Assembly (NCBI GenBank): GCA_963753285.1 | Contig: CAVWBT010000016.1 | Location: 1 to 64,000, forward strand | Length of the DNA stretch: 64,000 nt | Source of the DNA: JAHEDH01 sp963753285 | Lineage (GTDB): Bacteria > Actinomycetota > Acidimicrobiia > Spongiisociales > ZC4RG35 | Reading direction: 5' to 3' | Shown here: positions 28,873-37,815 of the stretch, piece by piece | How positions within the stretch are numbered: position 1 is the stretch's first letter | Layout: the number at the start of each line of letters is the position of its first letter | Notes under the pieces: model-generated | The model's database searches: none | Told to the model about the DNA's origin: nothing | Seen by the model: only the letters and a program-made list of their open reading frames with translations | Translations under genes and position numbers: made by a program

Positions 28873-29532
28873 TCATGTTCGGTCGACCCGTCCGGTCTCG
28901 TAGGCCCAGATCACGATCTCCACCCGATTCCGGGCATCGAGTTTGGTCATCAACTTGGCGATGTGGGTCTTGACCGTGCTGTTGCTGATGAAGAGGTCCT
29001 CGGCGATCTCGGCATTGGTCTTGCCTCGGGCGACCTCTGCGAGCACCTCCTCTTCACGTTCGGTGAGGGGATCGACCGGCTGCGGTGGAGCGGTGGAGCG
29101 CCCCGTGGCGGCGAACGCCTCCAGGAGTCTCGCGGTGATGTTCGGGGCGACCAGGGCGTCGCCGGAAGCGGCTGCCTCGATCGCCTGCACCAACAGCTCC
29201 TGGTCGGCGTCCTTGAGCAGGAACCCGCGGGCTCCTGCCTTGAGCGCACCGTACACGTACTCGTCGCGATCGAAGGTCGTGATGATGACGACCGGGATCG
29301 GGTCGGCAACGTCCGGTCCGGCGAGCGCCTTGGTGGCTTCGATCCCGTCCATCTTCGGCATGGAGATGTCGAGGAGGCACACATCGGGTCGCAACCGCCG
29401 GGCGAGCTCCACCGCCTCCCGGCCGTCTGTCGCCTCGGCGACGACCTCGATGCCCGGTTGCGCATCGAGGATCATGGCGAGTCCGGTCCGGACGAGGTCC
29501 TGGTCGTCGGCGACGAGCACGCGCAGCGTCAT
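28873..29532 (-). CDS. NarL/FixJ-type response regulator
   Basis: An intact 219-residue regulator. Receiver: MTLRVLVADDQDLVRTGLAM, phospho-Asp in PDVCLLDISMPKMDG, Lys in GFLLKDADQEL. LuxR-type HTH: PLTEREEEVLAEVARGKTNA and NSTVKTHIAKLMTKLDARNR. It follows the histidine kinase with an ATGA overlap and is its cognate partner. Confidence 0.93.
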   Translation of the reverse strand: MTLRVLVADDQDLVRTGLAMILDAQPGIEVVAEATDGREAVELARRLRPDVCLLDISMPKMDGIEATKALAGPDVADPIPVVIITTFDRDEYVYGALKAGARGFLLKDADQELLVQAIEAAASGDALVAPNITARLLEAFAATGRSTAPPQPVDPLTEREEEVLAEVARGKTNAEIAEDLFISNSTVKTHIAKLMTKLDARNRVEIVIWAYETGRVDRT

Positions 29533-30674
29533 CCCGACCGTCCCCGTTTCGGCAGCACGGCCTCGACCGTCCATCCCCGCCCTCGGTTCGGTCCTGCATC
29601 GAGCGTGCCGCCGTGGAGCGACGCCCGCTCGCTCATCCCGACGAGTCCGTATCCGGCTGACGACTTCGGGTCTGCGTAGGAGGCGTCGCCGTCGTCGGCG
29701 ACCGTGACGACGATGTCCCGGTCGCCGCCCTCGACACGGACCATGATTCCGGTTGCTCGCCGGGCATGGCGGCGGGCGTTGGTCGTGGCCTCCTGGGCGA
29801 TCCGGAACACCGCCGTCTGGATGGACGGGGCGACATCGTCGAGATCTCCTTCCATCTCCAGGCGGATGGGCGGGTGTCGGCCGTCACCGGTGAGCGCCTG
29901 GAGGTCGCTGAGACGCTTCTGAGGGCTGGGCTCGTCGTCGCCGCGTCGAAGCACCCCGACGATGGTGCGCATCTCTGTGAGTGTGCGGCTCGCTTCGGTC
30001 TTGATCGTCTTCAGCGCCCGGGCCGATGCTTCGGGATCCGACACGGCGAGGGCCCATCCGGCTTCGGCCTGGATCGCGATCGCCGACACGTGGTGTGCGA
30101 CCGTGTCGTGCAGTTCCCTGGCGAGTTGTTCGCGTTCGAACGACTTCGCTTCCGCGATCGCCCGCTTCTGTGCTCGCTCGCGGAAGCGGACGGCGGCGCC
30201 CAACGCCGAGGGGAACAGCAGGAAGGCGAATCCGGCCGCTGTGAGTGCGGCGCCCTCCGGGAAGAAGACCATGTTCGTCACGTGCGGCACGCTCATGATC
30301 AGGAGGCCGAGGACCGCGTCCCTTCCTGATCCCCAGCGGAACAGGGCGTAGGGGAAGACGATCAGCAACGCCATCGTGTACAAGCCCGGTGAATCCCGCC
30401 CGACTGCGATGGCCGCGATGTCGAGGCCGGCGATCACGCTCCAGGCCACGGCCACCGACAGCAGCGGATGGGTGCGTCTCCACAACAGGGCGACGATCGG
30501 CACGAGCTGTAGTGCCAAGGCGACCGGACGCCACACGAGTTCCTCTCGGGTCAGCCCCTCGATCAGCGCGAGCACGACCAGGACACCGACCAGCACCCAG
30601 TCCCTCCAAACGCGATGGGGCGGATTCGGTTCGCGGGGCTCGGCCCAGAGCGACCGGAGGGCGTCGATCAACAC
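29529..30674 (-). CDS. sensor histidine kinase, HisKA_3 type
   Basis: About 382 residues. Five or six hydrophobic segments fill the first 150 residues (VLVGVLVVLALIEGLT, IAAIAVGRD...). Then the dimerisation His in EREQLARELHDTVAHHVSAI and the HATPase motifs AQEATTNARRHA, VADDGD and GYGLVGMSERASLHGGTL. This architecture (MacS/DesK-like) senses membrane or cell-wall stress. GTG 30674 is chosen as start. The divergent gene at 30848 is a candidate target. Confidence 0.9.
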   Translation of the reverse strand: MLIDALRSLWAEPREPNPPHRVWRDWVLVGVLVVLALIEGLTREELVWRPVALALQLVPIVALLWRRTHPLLSVAVAWSVIAGLDIAAIAVGRDSPGLYTMALLIVFPYALFRWGSGRDAVLGLLIMSVPHVTNMVFFPEGAALTAAGFAFLLFPSALGAAVRFRERAQKRAIAEAKSFEREQLARELHDTVAHHVSAIAIQAEAGWALAVSDPEASARALKTIKTEASRTLTEMRTIVGVLRRGDDEPSPQKRLSDLQALTGDGRHPPIRLEMEGDLDDVAPSIQTAVFRIAQEATTNARRHARRATGIMVRVEGGDRDIVVTVADDGDASYADPKSSAGYGLVGMSERASLHGGTLDAGPNRGRGWTVEAVLPKRGRSG

Positions 30675-30847
30675 GAGGGTCAGCGTACCCCGGGGGTGGG
30701 CCGGCAGTCGTCGGCCGAAAGGACGAGACGCGAATCGACCGTGGGACGACTCGAGAGCACCCCTGAGCCTGATGTGCCGATCGGCGAGATGCGACATCGT
30801 GGAGCCAGCCCCTTGAACGAGGGGAAACGCAAGCGAAAGGCAATGTC

Positions 30848-31538
30848 ATGCAATCCATTCAGAAGATGGGCGGAATCGGCGCCCTGATCGCCGCCGGCAC
30901 GTTCGTCGTCGGCCTCACCATGTTCGCCACCCTCCTCATGGACTTCGTGTCGACCACCGACCCGTCGGCGGCGGTCGAGTTCATCGCCGACAACCAGCTG
31001 GCACTGTATGTGTGGAACATCACGATCATGATCGTGTTCGGGATCGTCCTCGTTCCGCTCGTGCTGGCGATTGGAGATCGGCTCAGAGATGCGCACTCGC
31101 CGCTGGTGCGGGTCGCCTCGGTCTTCGGGCTCATCTGGTCGGGCGTGATCATCTCCACGGGGATGATCGTCAACATCGCCTATGCGACGGTCACCAGCCT
31201 CCAGGCCACCGACCCCGAGATGGCGTCGACGGTGTGGGCAACTCTCGATGCCGTGACCAACGGTCTGGGTGGAGGAAACGAGATCCTCGGCGGAGTGTGG
31301 GTGCTGGGAGTCAGCATCGTCGCCCTGCGTGAGCGGCTGTTCGCCCGCTGGATCAACCACCTCGGTGTGGTCATGGGCGTCGCCGGACTCGTCACCGTCG
31401 TCCCGGCACTCGAGAACGTCGGGCGCGGTCTTCGGCCTCGGCCTGATCGTCTGGTTCACCGCCCTCGGACGCACGCTGATCAAGGACGCCCACGGGTCGC
31501 TGAACGACCCACGCCCCGCTACTTCGCTCGGCGTCTGA
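30848..31538 (+). CDS. membrane protein divergent from kinase (frameshifted near 31425)
   Basis: About 229 residues with six hydrophobic segments, e.g. GIGALIAAGTFVVGLTMFAT, NITIMIVFGIVLVPLVLAIG and VFGLGLIVWFTALGRTLIKD. It resembles DUF4386-like membrane proteins in layout; no enzyme motif is seen. Its divergence from the kinase suggests regulation by that system. Confidence 0.68.
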
Positions 31539-31564
31539 TCCCCGGGCACGCAAGGAGACCCAAC

Positions 31565-31630
31565 ATGACATCCACCGACACCCGAACGAACAGAGGCACA
31601 CTGGACGGCCTCGTCAGCCATGCGTACTAG
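31565..31630 (+). pseudogene. 21-codon remnant, possible gene start
   Basis: MTSTDTRTNRGTLDGLVSHA with a stop two codons later, preceded by GGAGACC. The composition resembles the N-terminus of a zinc-type alcohol dehydrogenase or quinone reductase, but nothing follows. It is either a truncated 5' end at a rearrangement joint or a short leader. Low confidence. Confidence 0.25.
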
Positions 31631-31661
31631 GTACGCAGCCCGGACAGAAGGAACCGAAACC

Positions 31662-32198
31662 GTGTCGAAGCAAACTCAGTCCCATCCTCCAGCGACCACG
31701 GACAACCCCGATGCCAGACGCCGAGAGGTAGCCCGTGAGCATGGTCGGGAGCGCCGCTCACTCTCTGAGTACGTGGAGCGACGAAACGGCATCCCGCTCG
31801 GATCGCCCGGCTCGCTCCGCGAGATGCTCCGCCGTTCGTTGGGCGCCGACACCCTGGGTGGGTTCTGGCGACATTGGAATCCGATCTGGGGCTACTACCT
31901 CGGCAGGTACGTCAACGCGCCGCTCCGCAGGGTCATGCCGTCCGGCGTCTCTGTGGTTCTCACGTTCATCGTCAGTGGCTTGATCCATGACCTCGCGATC
32001 TCGCTGGTCGCCGGTTCCCCGACACTCCTCTTCGCGCCATGGTTCGCCCTGGTCGGGTCGATGGTCGTCATCGGTCGACGATTTGGGCTCCGGTACCCGT
32101 TTCGGGCGTGGTCGGTGCGGGCGAGCATCAACGTGGGTCTCGTCGGCGGTGCCTTCGGGATCGTGACGATCGGCAGATGGCTGATCGGTCTTTCGTGA
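31662..32198 (+). CDS. small MBOAT-like membrane protein
   Basis: About 178 residues. The segment RNGIPLGSPGSLREMLRRSL, then FWRHWNPIWGYYLGRYVNAP and VVLTFIVSGLIHDLAISLVA resembles the catalytic Asn/His region of membrane-bound O-acyltransferases, with the conserved H in LIHDLA. Full MBOAT enzymes are longer; this may be a compact family. GTG 31662 has AGAAGG upstream. Confidence 0.65.
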   Translation: MSKQTQSHPPATTDNPDARRREVAREHGRERRSLSEYVERRNGIPLGSPGSLREMLRRSLGADTLGGFWRHWNPIWGYYLGRYVNAPLRRVMPSGVSVVLTFIVSGLIHDLAISLVAGSPTLLFAPWFALVGSMVVIGRRFGLRYPFRAWSVRASINVGLVGGAFGIVTIGRWLIGLS

Positions 32199-32270
32199 CC
32201 GAGGACAGGGCCGGTCGGTGTCGGAGTTCGAACAGGGGCGACCGTTGTGATCGGTTGTTCTGGTGTCGGG

Positions 32271-32306
32271 TTCACACGGCACCGGTCACTGATTCGAACC
32301 GGTAGC
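32271..32306 (+). pseudogene. fourth, decayed tRNA-Val 3'-half relic
   Basis: TTCACACGGC, then GGTCACTG-A-TTCGAACC, then GTAGCG line up with anticodon loop, variable loop, T-arm and acceptor of tRNA-Val, but neither stem is complete. The flanking repeat seen at the other copies is not recognisable here. The Doc-like gene follows 400 bases later. Confidence 0.5.
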
Positions 32307-32348
32307 GATATCTGCTGTGGAGTAGTTCGCATCCCTATCGTTCGCTCT

Positions 32349-32636
32349 ATGGAATCGGAGAGGCCAGCGGCCGGAAGGCGACGCACACTGCCCGCCTTGA
32401 TGGTCTTCTCGGGGCTGGGGATCGTGTTCGCGACATGGGCAACCGGCTCGGTGTACCACGCCGACACGTTCGATCCCGACCGGCCCGCAGTTGGGATTCT
32501 CGATCTGTTCGGTATGAGCTTCTCGGGGGTGTCCAATCGAGCCGGCTCGCTCATCATCTTTGGGCTGTTGGGGTTTGGGCTGGCCGTGTTTGGTACGGGA
32601 GTGGTCTTGTCGGTGAAGCGGCGCCGCAGGACCTGA
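32349..32636 (+). CDS. small membrane protein, two TM segments
   Basis: A 95-residue protein, MESERPAAGRRRTLPALMVF then SGLGIVFATWATGSVYHAD, and a second segment GSLIIFGLLGFGLAVFGTGV followed by a basic tail. Family unknown. Confidence 0.55.
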   Translation: MESERPAAGRRRTLPALMVFSGLGIVFATWATGSVYHADTFDPDRPAVGILDLFGMSFSGVSNRAGSLIIFGLLGFGLAVFGTGVVLSVKRRRRT

Positions 32637-32716
32637 ACTGCGCTCTGCCCAGGTGATGAGATGGCTGCGCGCACTCAACGGCGCGGTCGAGTGCAGGTGA
32701 GATCCCCAAGGCCGCC

Positions 32717-33097
32717 GTGCGCGGCGAGGTGGCAGTGCTCGGACTTCCCACCCAACCTGAAAAGGGCCTGCTCGGCGACCCTCCGCCTGTCCGCGATCTG
32801 GGACTCCTGGAAGCGGCAGCCAGTCGCCCCAAGGCGTCGGCGTTCGGCGAAGACGCCTACGCCGGCATGTGGTCGAAGGCAGCCGCGATGCTTCAGTCGA
32901 TCCTCAAGAGTCATCCGCTGGTTGATGGCAACAAGCGGCTCGGGTGGCTGGCGACCGCAGTGTTTCTGAGTCTCAACGGGTTCGACACGTCGAGCGCCGA
33001 CAACGACGCAGTCTTCGAGTTCGTGATGTCCGTCGCAGCCGGCGATTTTGACGTCCACGAGATCGCCGAGCGACTCCGCTCGCTCGTCTCGGAGTGA
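32717..33097 (+). CDS. Doc-type Fic-fold toxin, degenerate N-terminus
   Basis: The Doc core is intact: VRDLGLLEAAASRPKASAFG, EDAYAGMWSKAAAMLQSIL and the Fic motif HPLVDGNKRLGW. Doc kinases phosphorylate EF-Tu. The ~30 residues before VRDLG do not match the family and the 5' end may contain shifts; the start is uncertain. No Phd antitoxin is visible upstream. Confidence 0.75.
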   Translation: MRGEVAVLGLPTQPEKGLLGDPPPVRDLGLLEAAASRPKASAFGEDAYAGMWSKAAAMLQSILKSHPLVDGNKRLGWLATAVFLSLNGFDTSSADNDAVFEFVMSVAAGDFDVHEIAERLRSLVSE

Positions 33098-33278
33098 CCG
33101 CTCGGTCTGCGGATGTCGATCATTCGCTACGGATGGGAGCAATTGACTGACTCCAGCCTCCGTCGCGTCTGTGTGACCCGCTCGTGAGCTGTGGATGAGC
33201 AGGCGACGGCACCCGCTCGGAGGAGCCGGCTGCTCCAACGCGGCGTCGACGGCTCACGTCTGTACGATCGACCTGCGA

Positions 33279-34622
33279 ATGAACTCCCTGGTCGTGCTCC
33301 TGCTCATTTTCGTCATGGTGGGCTTCAACGCGCTCTACGTCGCCGCGGAGTTCGCCACCGTCGGCTCGCGCCGCTCCCGCATCCAGGAGAACGCCGAGAA
33401 GGGGAGCGGACCGGCCAGGGGCCTCCTCGAGATCCTCCAAGATCCCAAACGGCTCGACAGCTACGTCGCCGCCTGTCAGATCGGCATCACCCTTTCGAGT
33501 CTCGTCGCCGGCGCCTACGGTCAGGCACAACTCGTCCCGCTCCTCGAAGACCGGTTGGGGAGCGCGAGCCACACCGTCGCCGTCGTCATCGTTCTCTTGT
33601 TCATCACGGCTCTGCAGGTCGTGTTGGGCGAACTCCTGCCCAAGACCGTGGCACTGCGATATCCCGAAACACTCGCGATTGCAACGCTCACGCCGATGCG
33701 GATCAGCCAATGGCTGCTGCGCCCGCTCGTCGCCCTGTTCAACGGCTCGGCCTTCGCCATCATGCGCAGGCTCGGGCTCCAGATCGACCACTCCCACTCC
33801 CACGTGCATTCGCCGACGGAGCTCGCCGGCCTCTACCGCGACAGCGCCGCCGGCGGGCTGATCGACTCGGACGAGCGGAAGATGCTGACCGGCGCCCTCT
33901 CGGTCACGAACCGGGTCGTGCGCGAAGTCATGACACCGCGCCGTCGCCTCGTCACGATCGACGCGGCGACTCCGATCACAGAAGCGCTCGCCCAGTTCTC
34001 CGCCAGCGCATACTCACGCTTCCCGGTCACCGAGGACGGCGAAGAGATCGTCGGCTTCGTCACCCTGCGCGACCTCTTCCTCGCCAACGAGAACGGCACG
34101 GCGGCGACGGTCGCCGACGTCGCCGAAGCGCCGATGGTCGTCAGCGAGGTGTTCGAGGTTCCGCAGCTGATGAACGCCTTCGCCAAACAAGGGATCCACG
34201 TGGCGATCGTGGTGAACGAGTTCGGGTCGATCTCGGGCATGGTCACCCGGGAGGACGCCATTGAAGAAGTCTTTGGCGAGTTGAACGACGAGTTCGACTC
34301 CGAACCCGACCCGATCACGCTCACCGGGTCGGAGGTGTCCGTGCGCGGTGACGTGCTGCTGACCATCCTCAACGAGCGCTTCGAACTGGACCTCCCAGTG
34401 GACCGGGCCGACACCGTCAGCGGCTACGTCTGGCACCACCTCGGGCGTCTTCCCGCCGTCGGCGACACCGTGCCGCTCAGCACGGGGAGCGCCGAACTCG
34501 ACGGCGCTGACGATTCCGAGCGACCGTATCCGTCCATGAGGGTCGACGCGGTCGACGGCACCCTCGTGGAGCGGGTGAGCTTCGCCCTCCCCGCCGACGC
34601 CACGAGCGAGGAGGCGGAATGA
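33279..34622 (+). CDS. CNNM/CorC (TlyC-like) membrane transporter 1
   Basis: An intact 447-residue protein. DUF21 membrane domain first (VLLLIFVMVGFNALYVAAEFA, GYVAACQIGITLSSLVAGAY-like, VVLGELLPKTVALRYP), then two CBS repeats (VREVMTPRRRLVTIDAATPI, SRFPVTEDGEEIVGFVTLRD, IHVAIVVNEFGSISGMVTRE) and the C-terminal CorC_HlyC fold. These act in Mg/Co efflux or transport. ATGA overlap with a paralogue. First intact gene after the frameshift-rich stretch. Confidence 0.9.
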   Translation: MNSLVVLLLIFVMVGFNALYVAAEFATVGSRRSRIQENAEKGSGPARGLLEILQDPKRLDSYVAACQIGITLSSLVAGAYGQAQLVPLLEDRLGSASHTVAVVIVLLFITALQVVLGELLPKTVALRYPETLAIATLTPMRISQWLLRPLVALFNGSAFAIMRRLGLQIDHSHSHVHSPTELAGLYRDSAAGGLIDSDERKMLTGALSVTNRVVREVMTPRRRLVTIDAATPITEALAQFSASAYSRFPVTEDGEEIVGFVTLRDLFLANENGTAATVADVAEAPMVVSEVFEVPQLMNAFAKQGIHVAIVVNEFGSISGMVTREDAIEEVFGELNDEFDSEPDPITLTGSEVSVRGDVLLTILNERFELDLPVDRADTVSGYVWHHLGRLPAVGDTVPLSTGSAELDGADDSERPYPSMRVDAVDGTLVERVSFALPADATSEEAE

Positions 34623-35986
34623 TCGCAACCGTGCTCGCCGTGAACCTGGTGACCGAGGTGATCCTGCCGATCGTCGCCGTCATTGCGCTGGTGGCGGTCA
34701 ACGGCGTGTTCGTCGCTGCAGAGTTCTCGCTCGTCGCCAGTCGCCGGTCGCGCATCAACGCCCTGGCCGACGACGGCAACCGTTCCGCGCGCTGGCTCCG
34801 CCGAGTGTTCGACCGTCCGACCGGCAAAGACAGCTACATCGCCGTCGCCCAGCTCGGCATCACCCTCGCCTCCATCGGTCTCGGCATGTACGGAGAGCCC
34901 GCCATCGCACACTGGTTGTACGGTCCGTTCGAGTCGCTCGGGCTCTCCGAGACGGCAGCTCACACGGTCGGATTCATCGTGGCGCTGAGCGTCATCACGT
35001 ATCTCCATGTCGTGCTCGGCGAGATGATCCCCAAGGCCCTGGCGCTGTCCCAGCCGGAGGACACGAGTGTGCGAGTCAATCCGGTGATGCGGGCCTTCAG
35101 CCTCCTCTTCCGGCCGGCCGTGGCCCTGCTCAACTGGACTGCGTTGTCGCTGATGCGATTGCTGCGCATCCCCGAACCCGACAAGGCGATGTCTCTCTAC
35201 AGCTCCGAGGAACTGGCGATCGTCACCGACGAGTCGGCGGACGGAGGCGCACTCCCCGAGCTGCAGCGCGAGATCATCCAGAACATCTTCGAACTCGAGG
35301 ACCTCACCGCCGACCAACTGATGACGTCTCGCCGCCACATCCGGGCGATCGAACACGACGCCGGTCGAGCCGACATCGCCGCACAGATCGAGGCGTCATC
35401 CACGTCACGCTTCCCTGTGTTCGTCGACGATCTCGATCACGTCATCGGGATCCTCCACGTGAAGGACTTCGTCCGGGTCAGCCAATCCCACGATCCCATC
35501 GACCTCAGCACGCTCGTCCGCCAGCTCCCGACCGTGGGTGGCAAGACCAGTGCAGACGTCCTCCTCGACCGGTTCCGAAACGAACGGGTCCATGCAGCGC
35601 TCGTCGTCGACGAGCTCGGCGGCACCATCGGGCTCGTCACACTCGACGACATCATCTCCGAAGTGATCGACGATCCGGCCGGTGACCACGACCTTCCCGC
35701 AGTCGTCCACGACGACGGGTCGGCCACGTTGGATGGTGAAACCACGCTGACTGAACTGTCCGAGGACTATGGCTTCGACTTCGACCACGACGGAGTGACG
35801 ACGCTCGCCGGCCTCGTGCTGGCCGAAACGGGCACCGTGCCGGACGAGGGGGATCGAGTCGAGGTCCAAGGCCACGAGCTCACCGTCGAAGGCATCGACG
35901 GCTACAAGCTGACCCAGATCCGGGTTACGAGGATCGACGAGCTCCCAGACGGATCCGACCCGGGCGTCTCGACCCCGGACCACTGA
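34619..35986 (+). CDS. CNNM/CorC membrane transporter 2
   Basis: A 455-residue paralogue of the preceding gene: DUF21 (NGVFVAAEFSLVASRRSRIN, HVVLGEMIPKALALSQPED), CBS pair (SRFPVFVDDLDHVIGILHVK, ALVVDELGGTIGLVTLDDI) and CorC_HlyC tail (ELSEDYGFDFDHDGVTTLAG). Tandem pairs of this family are common and may form heterodimers. Confidence 0.9.
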   Translation: MIATVLAVNLVTEVILPIVAVIALVAVNGVFVAAEFSLVASRRSRINALADDGNRSARWLRRVFDRPTGKDSYIAVAQLGITLASIGLGMYGEPAIAHWLYGPFESLGLSETAAHTVGFIVALSVITYLHVVLGEMIPKALALSQPEDTSVRVNPVMRAFSLLFRPAVALLNWTALSLMRLLRIPEPDKAMSLYSSEELAIVTDESADGGALPELQREIIQNIFELEDLTADQLMTSRRHIRAIEHDAGRADIAAQIEASSTSRFPVFVDDLDHVIGILHVKDFVRVSQSHDPIDLSTLVRQLPTVGGKTSADVLLDRFRNERVHAALVVDELGGTIGLVTLDDIISEVIDDPAGDHDLPAVVHDDGSATLDGETTLTELSEDYGFDFDHDGVTTLAGLVLAETGTVPDEGDRVEVQGHELTVEGIDGYKLTQIRVTRIDELPDGSDPGVSTPDH

Positions 35987-35987
35987 A

Positions 35988-36001
35988 CCCCATCCATGGG
36001 G
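35988..36001 (+). terminator. CCCCAT-CC-ATGGGG hairpin after CNNM pair
   Basis: A perfect 6-bp stem two bases after the stop. Very short loop and no T-run, so termination is only possible. Confidence 0.35.
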
Positions 36002-36192
36002 TGGACCCTCCGCCGCGCACCGCCAGGTGGCGTCGCTTCAGTCGACGGCACATGAACCAGGGCGACTGTCGAATCCTCCAGTAGGTGAACAGGGAGCCGT
36101 CAGCACCGAAAGAACCAACCGGTCAGCAGCGCACCGGTGCCGGCCGCCGGAGTATGGTCGCGGGCGCCTCCCAGGAAGGAGCGGTGTTGGGA

Positions 36193-37095
36193 ATGGACAG
36201 GCGAACATTGGTGGTCTGTGGTGCAACCGGCAAGCAGGGCGGCGCCGTCGTCGACAGCTTGCTCGCCGACGGTCGATGGCATCTGATCGCCCTCTCCAGG
36301 AGTCCCGACGGCGAGCGTGCGAGTGCGCTCCGAGAACGAGGGGTCGAGGTCCGCGAAGCCGATCTCGACGACCGCAAGTCCTTGATCGCAGCCTTCGCCG
36401 GTGCCGATTGCGCGTACGGGGTCACCACCCCGGAAACAGCCGATGGCAGGGTCGACACCGACATGGACCGACGTCACGGCATCAACGTCGCAGAGGCGGC
36501 GCTCGCAGCCGGCGTCGACCACCTCGTGATGAGCACCGTGCTCTACGTCGAGGAGGGACAGGAAGTGTCCCTCGACTACATCCGCCCCAAAGCCGAGACC
36601 GAGAACTACGTCGCCACCAAGGGGATCCCGCACACGTTCATCCGGCCCGCCTCGATGATGGACGAGATCGGCGGCGAGTACCTGCCCGTGAAGAAGGGGG
36701 TGATCACCGGCCAGGCGGACAACGACGCCAAGGTCCCCTACATCGCCTGCCGGGATATCGGCCGGCTGGCAGCGATGGCCTTCGCCGAGCCGGATCGGTT
36801 TGCGGGTCGGAGCATCAACCTGATCGGTGACTTCGTGTCAGGCGACGAACTCGCCGAGATCCTGACTAGCGTCACCGGGCGACCCCACCGCCACAAGGCT
36901 CCGCCGATCCCTCTGATGTGGGTCTTCGCCCGCGAGTGGATACCGCTCAGACGCCATTTCGAGAGGTGGGGCCGACCACCTCATCCGCCGGCGATGCTCG
37001 AGGGGATCGAAGAGAGCAGGCGTCTGCTCCCCGACATCCTCACGTTCGAGGACTATCTCCGATCGATCGGCTTCGGCGAGCGCCCAGACACCTGA
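36193..37095 (+). CDS. NmrA-like NAD(P)-binding protein
   Basis: A 300-residue Rossmann protein: LVVCGATGKQGGAVVDSLLA is the NmrA-type GxxGxxG, followed by ALSRSPDGERASALRERGV and MSTVLYVEEG; RPASMMDEI and YIACRDIGRLAAMAFAEP are also typical. NmrA-like proteins sense NADP or are atypical SDRs; the usual catalytic Tyr-x3-Lys is not obvious. ATG 36193 follows AAGGAG at 9 bases. Confidence 0.85.
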   Translation: MDRRTLVVCGATGKQGGAVVDSLLADGRWHLIALSRSPDGERASALRERGVEVREADLDDRKSLIAAFAGADCAYGVTTPETADGRVDTDMDRRHGINVAEAALAAGVDHLVMSTVLYVEEGQEVSLDYIRPKAETENYVATKGIPHTFIRPASMMDEIGGEYLPVKKGVITGQADNDAKVPYIACRDIGRLAAMAFAEPDRFAGRSINLIGDFVSGDELAEILTSVTGRPHRHKAPPIPLMWVFAREWIPLRRHFERWGRPPHPPAMLEGIEESRRLLPDILTFEDYLRSIGFGERPDT

Positions 37096-37220
37096 GAGCG
37101 ACAGATCGAGATTGCTGGCGATACGGTCGCGCCCGGGGCGACCTCGCTGATCGACGGCCGATGGGGGAGCGCAGTGTCGCTTTCGGGTTGAGTCATCTGA
37201 CGGTGCGGTAGCCAACAGCG

Positions 37221-37246
37221 CATACCGATGGTAGCATGGCGGTATG
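37221..37246. promoter_or_regulatory. CATACCG-n12-CGGTATG operator over antitoxin start
   Basis: Seven-bp perfect inverted arms; the downstream arm contains the antitoxin ATG. A nested TACC-GAT-GGTA repeat lies inside. RHH antitoxins bind such sites to repress their own operon; the overlap suggests a leaderless transcript. Confidence 0.65.
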
Positions 37247-37468
37247 AAGCTGAGTGTGAGTCTTCCGGACGAGGATGTCGATTTCCTCGACCAGTACGCC
37301 CGAACGCAGGGCTACGACTCCCGATCCGCCGTGGTCCACAAGGCAGTCCGTCTGCTCCGTGCGTCCGAACTCGGCGGCGACTATGCCGAGGCATGGAACG
37401 AGTGGTCCGAATCCGGCGATGCCGAAGCCTGGGATGCCGCGGTTGGCGACGGACTGGTCGCCGGGTGA
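37244..37468 (+). CDS. ribbon-helix-helix antitoxin (MazE-like)
   Basis: A 74-residue protein. LSVSLPDEDVDFLDQYARTQ and SRSAVVHKAVRLLRASEL form the strand and two helices of an RHH DNA-binding domain; the acidic tail (YAEAWNEWSESGDAEAWD) would bind the toxin. It overlaps the MazF gene by TGATG. Confidence 0.85.
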   Translation: MKLSVSLPDEDVDFLDQYARTQGYDSRSAVVHKAVRLLRASELGGDYAEAWNEWSESGDAEAWDAAVGDGLVAG

Positions 37469-37815
37469 TGCTGCGCGGTGAAATCCGACTCGTCGAGCTC
37501 GACCCGGCTCGGCGGGGCGAAGCGGACAAGCGACGCCCGGCCGTGCTCGTATCCAACGACGGTGCGAATACGACCGCCGCCCGGTTGGGACGCGGCGTGG
37601 TCACCGTGGTGCCGGTGACCTCCAACGTCGGTCGGGTGTACCCCTTTCAGGTGCTGCTCGCAGCCACCGAGACCGGCCTCGACCGTGACTCCAAGGCCCA
37701 GGCCGAACAGGTCCGCTCGATCTCGGTCGAACGCGTCACACACAAGGTCGGCACCGTGCCCCCGACACTCATGCTCGCAATCGACGACGCCCTCCGTCTC
37801 CACCTGGCCCTCTGA
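37468..37815 (+). CDS. MazF/PemK-family endoribonuclease toxin
   Basis: A 115-residue MazF: RGEIRLVELDPARRGEADKR then RPAVLVSNDGANTT, VVTVVPVTSNVGRVYPFQVL and RSISVERVTHKVGT. These cleave mRNA at short sequences. Translationally coupled to the RHH antitoxin, an intact module. Confidence 0.9.
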   Translation: MLRGEIRLVELDPARRGEADKRRPAVLVSNDGANTTAARLGRGVVTVVPVTSNVGRVYPFQVLLAATETGLDRDSKAQAEQVRSISVERVTHKVGTVPPTLMLAIDDALRLHLAL

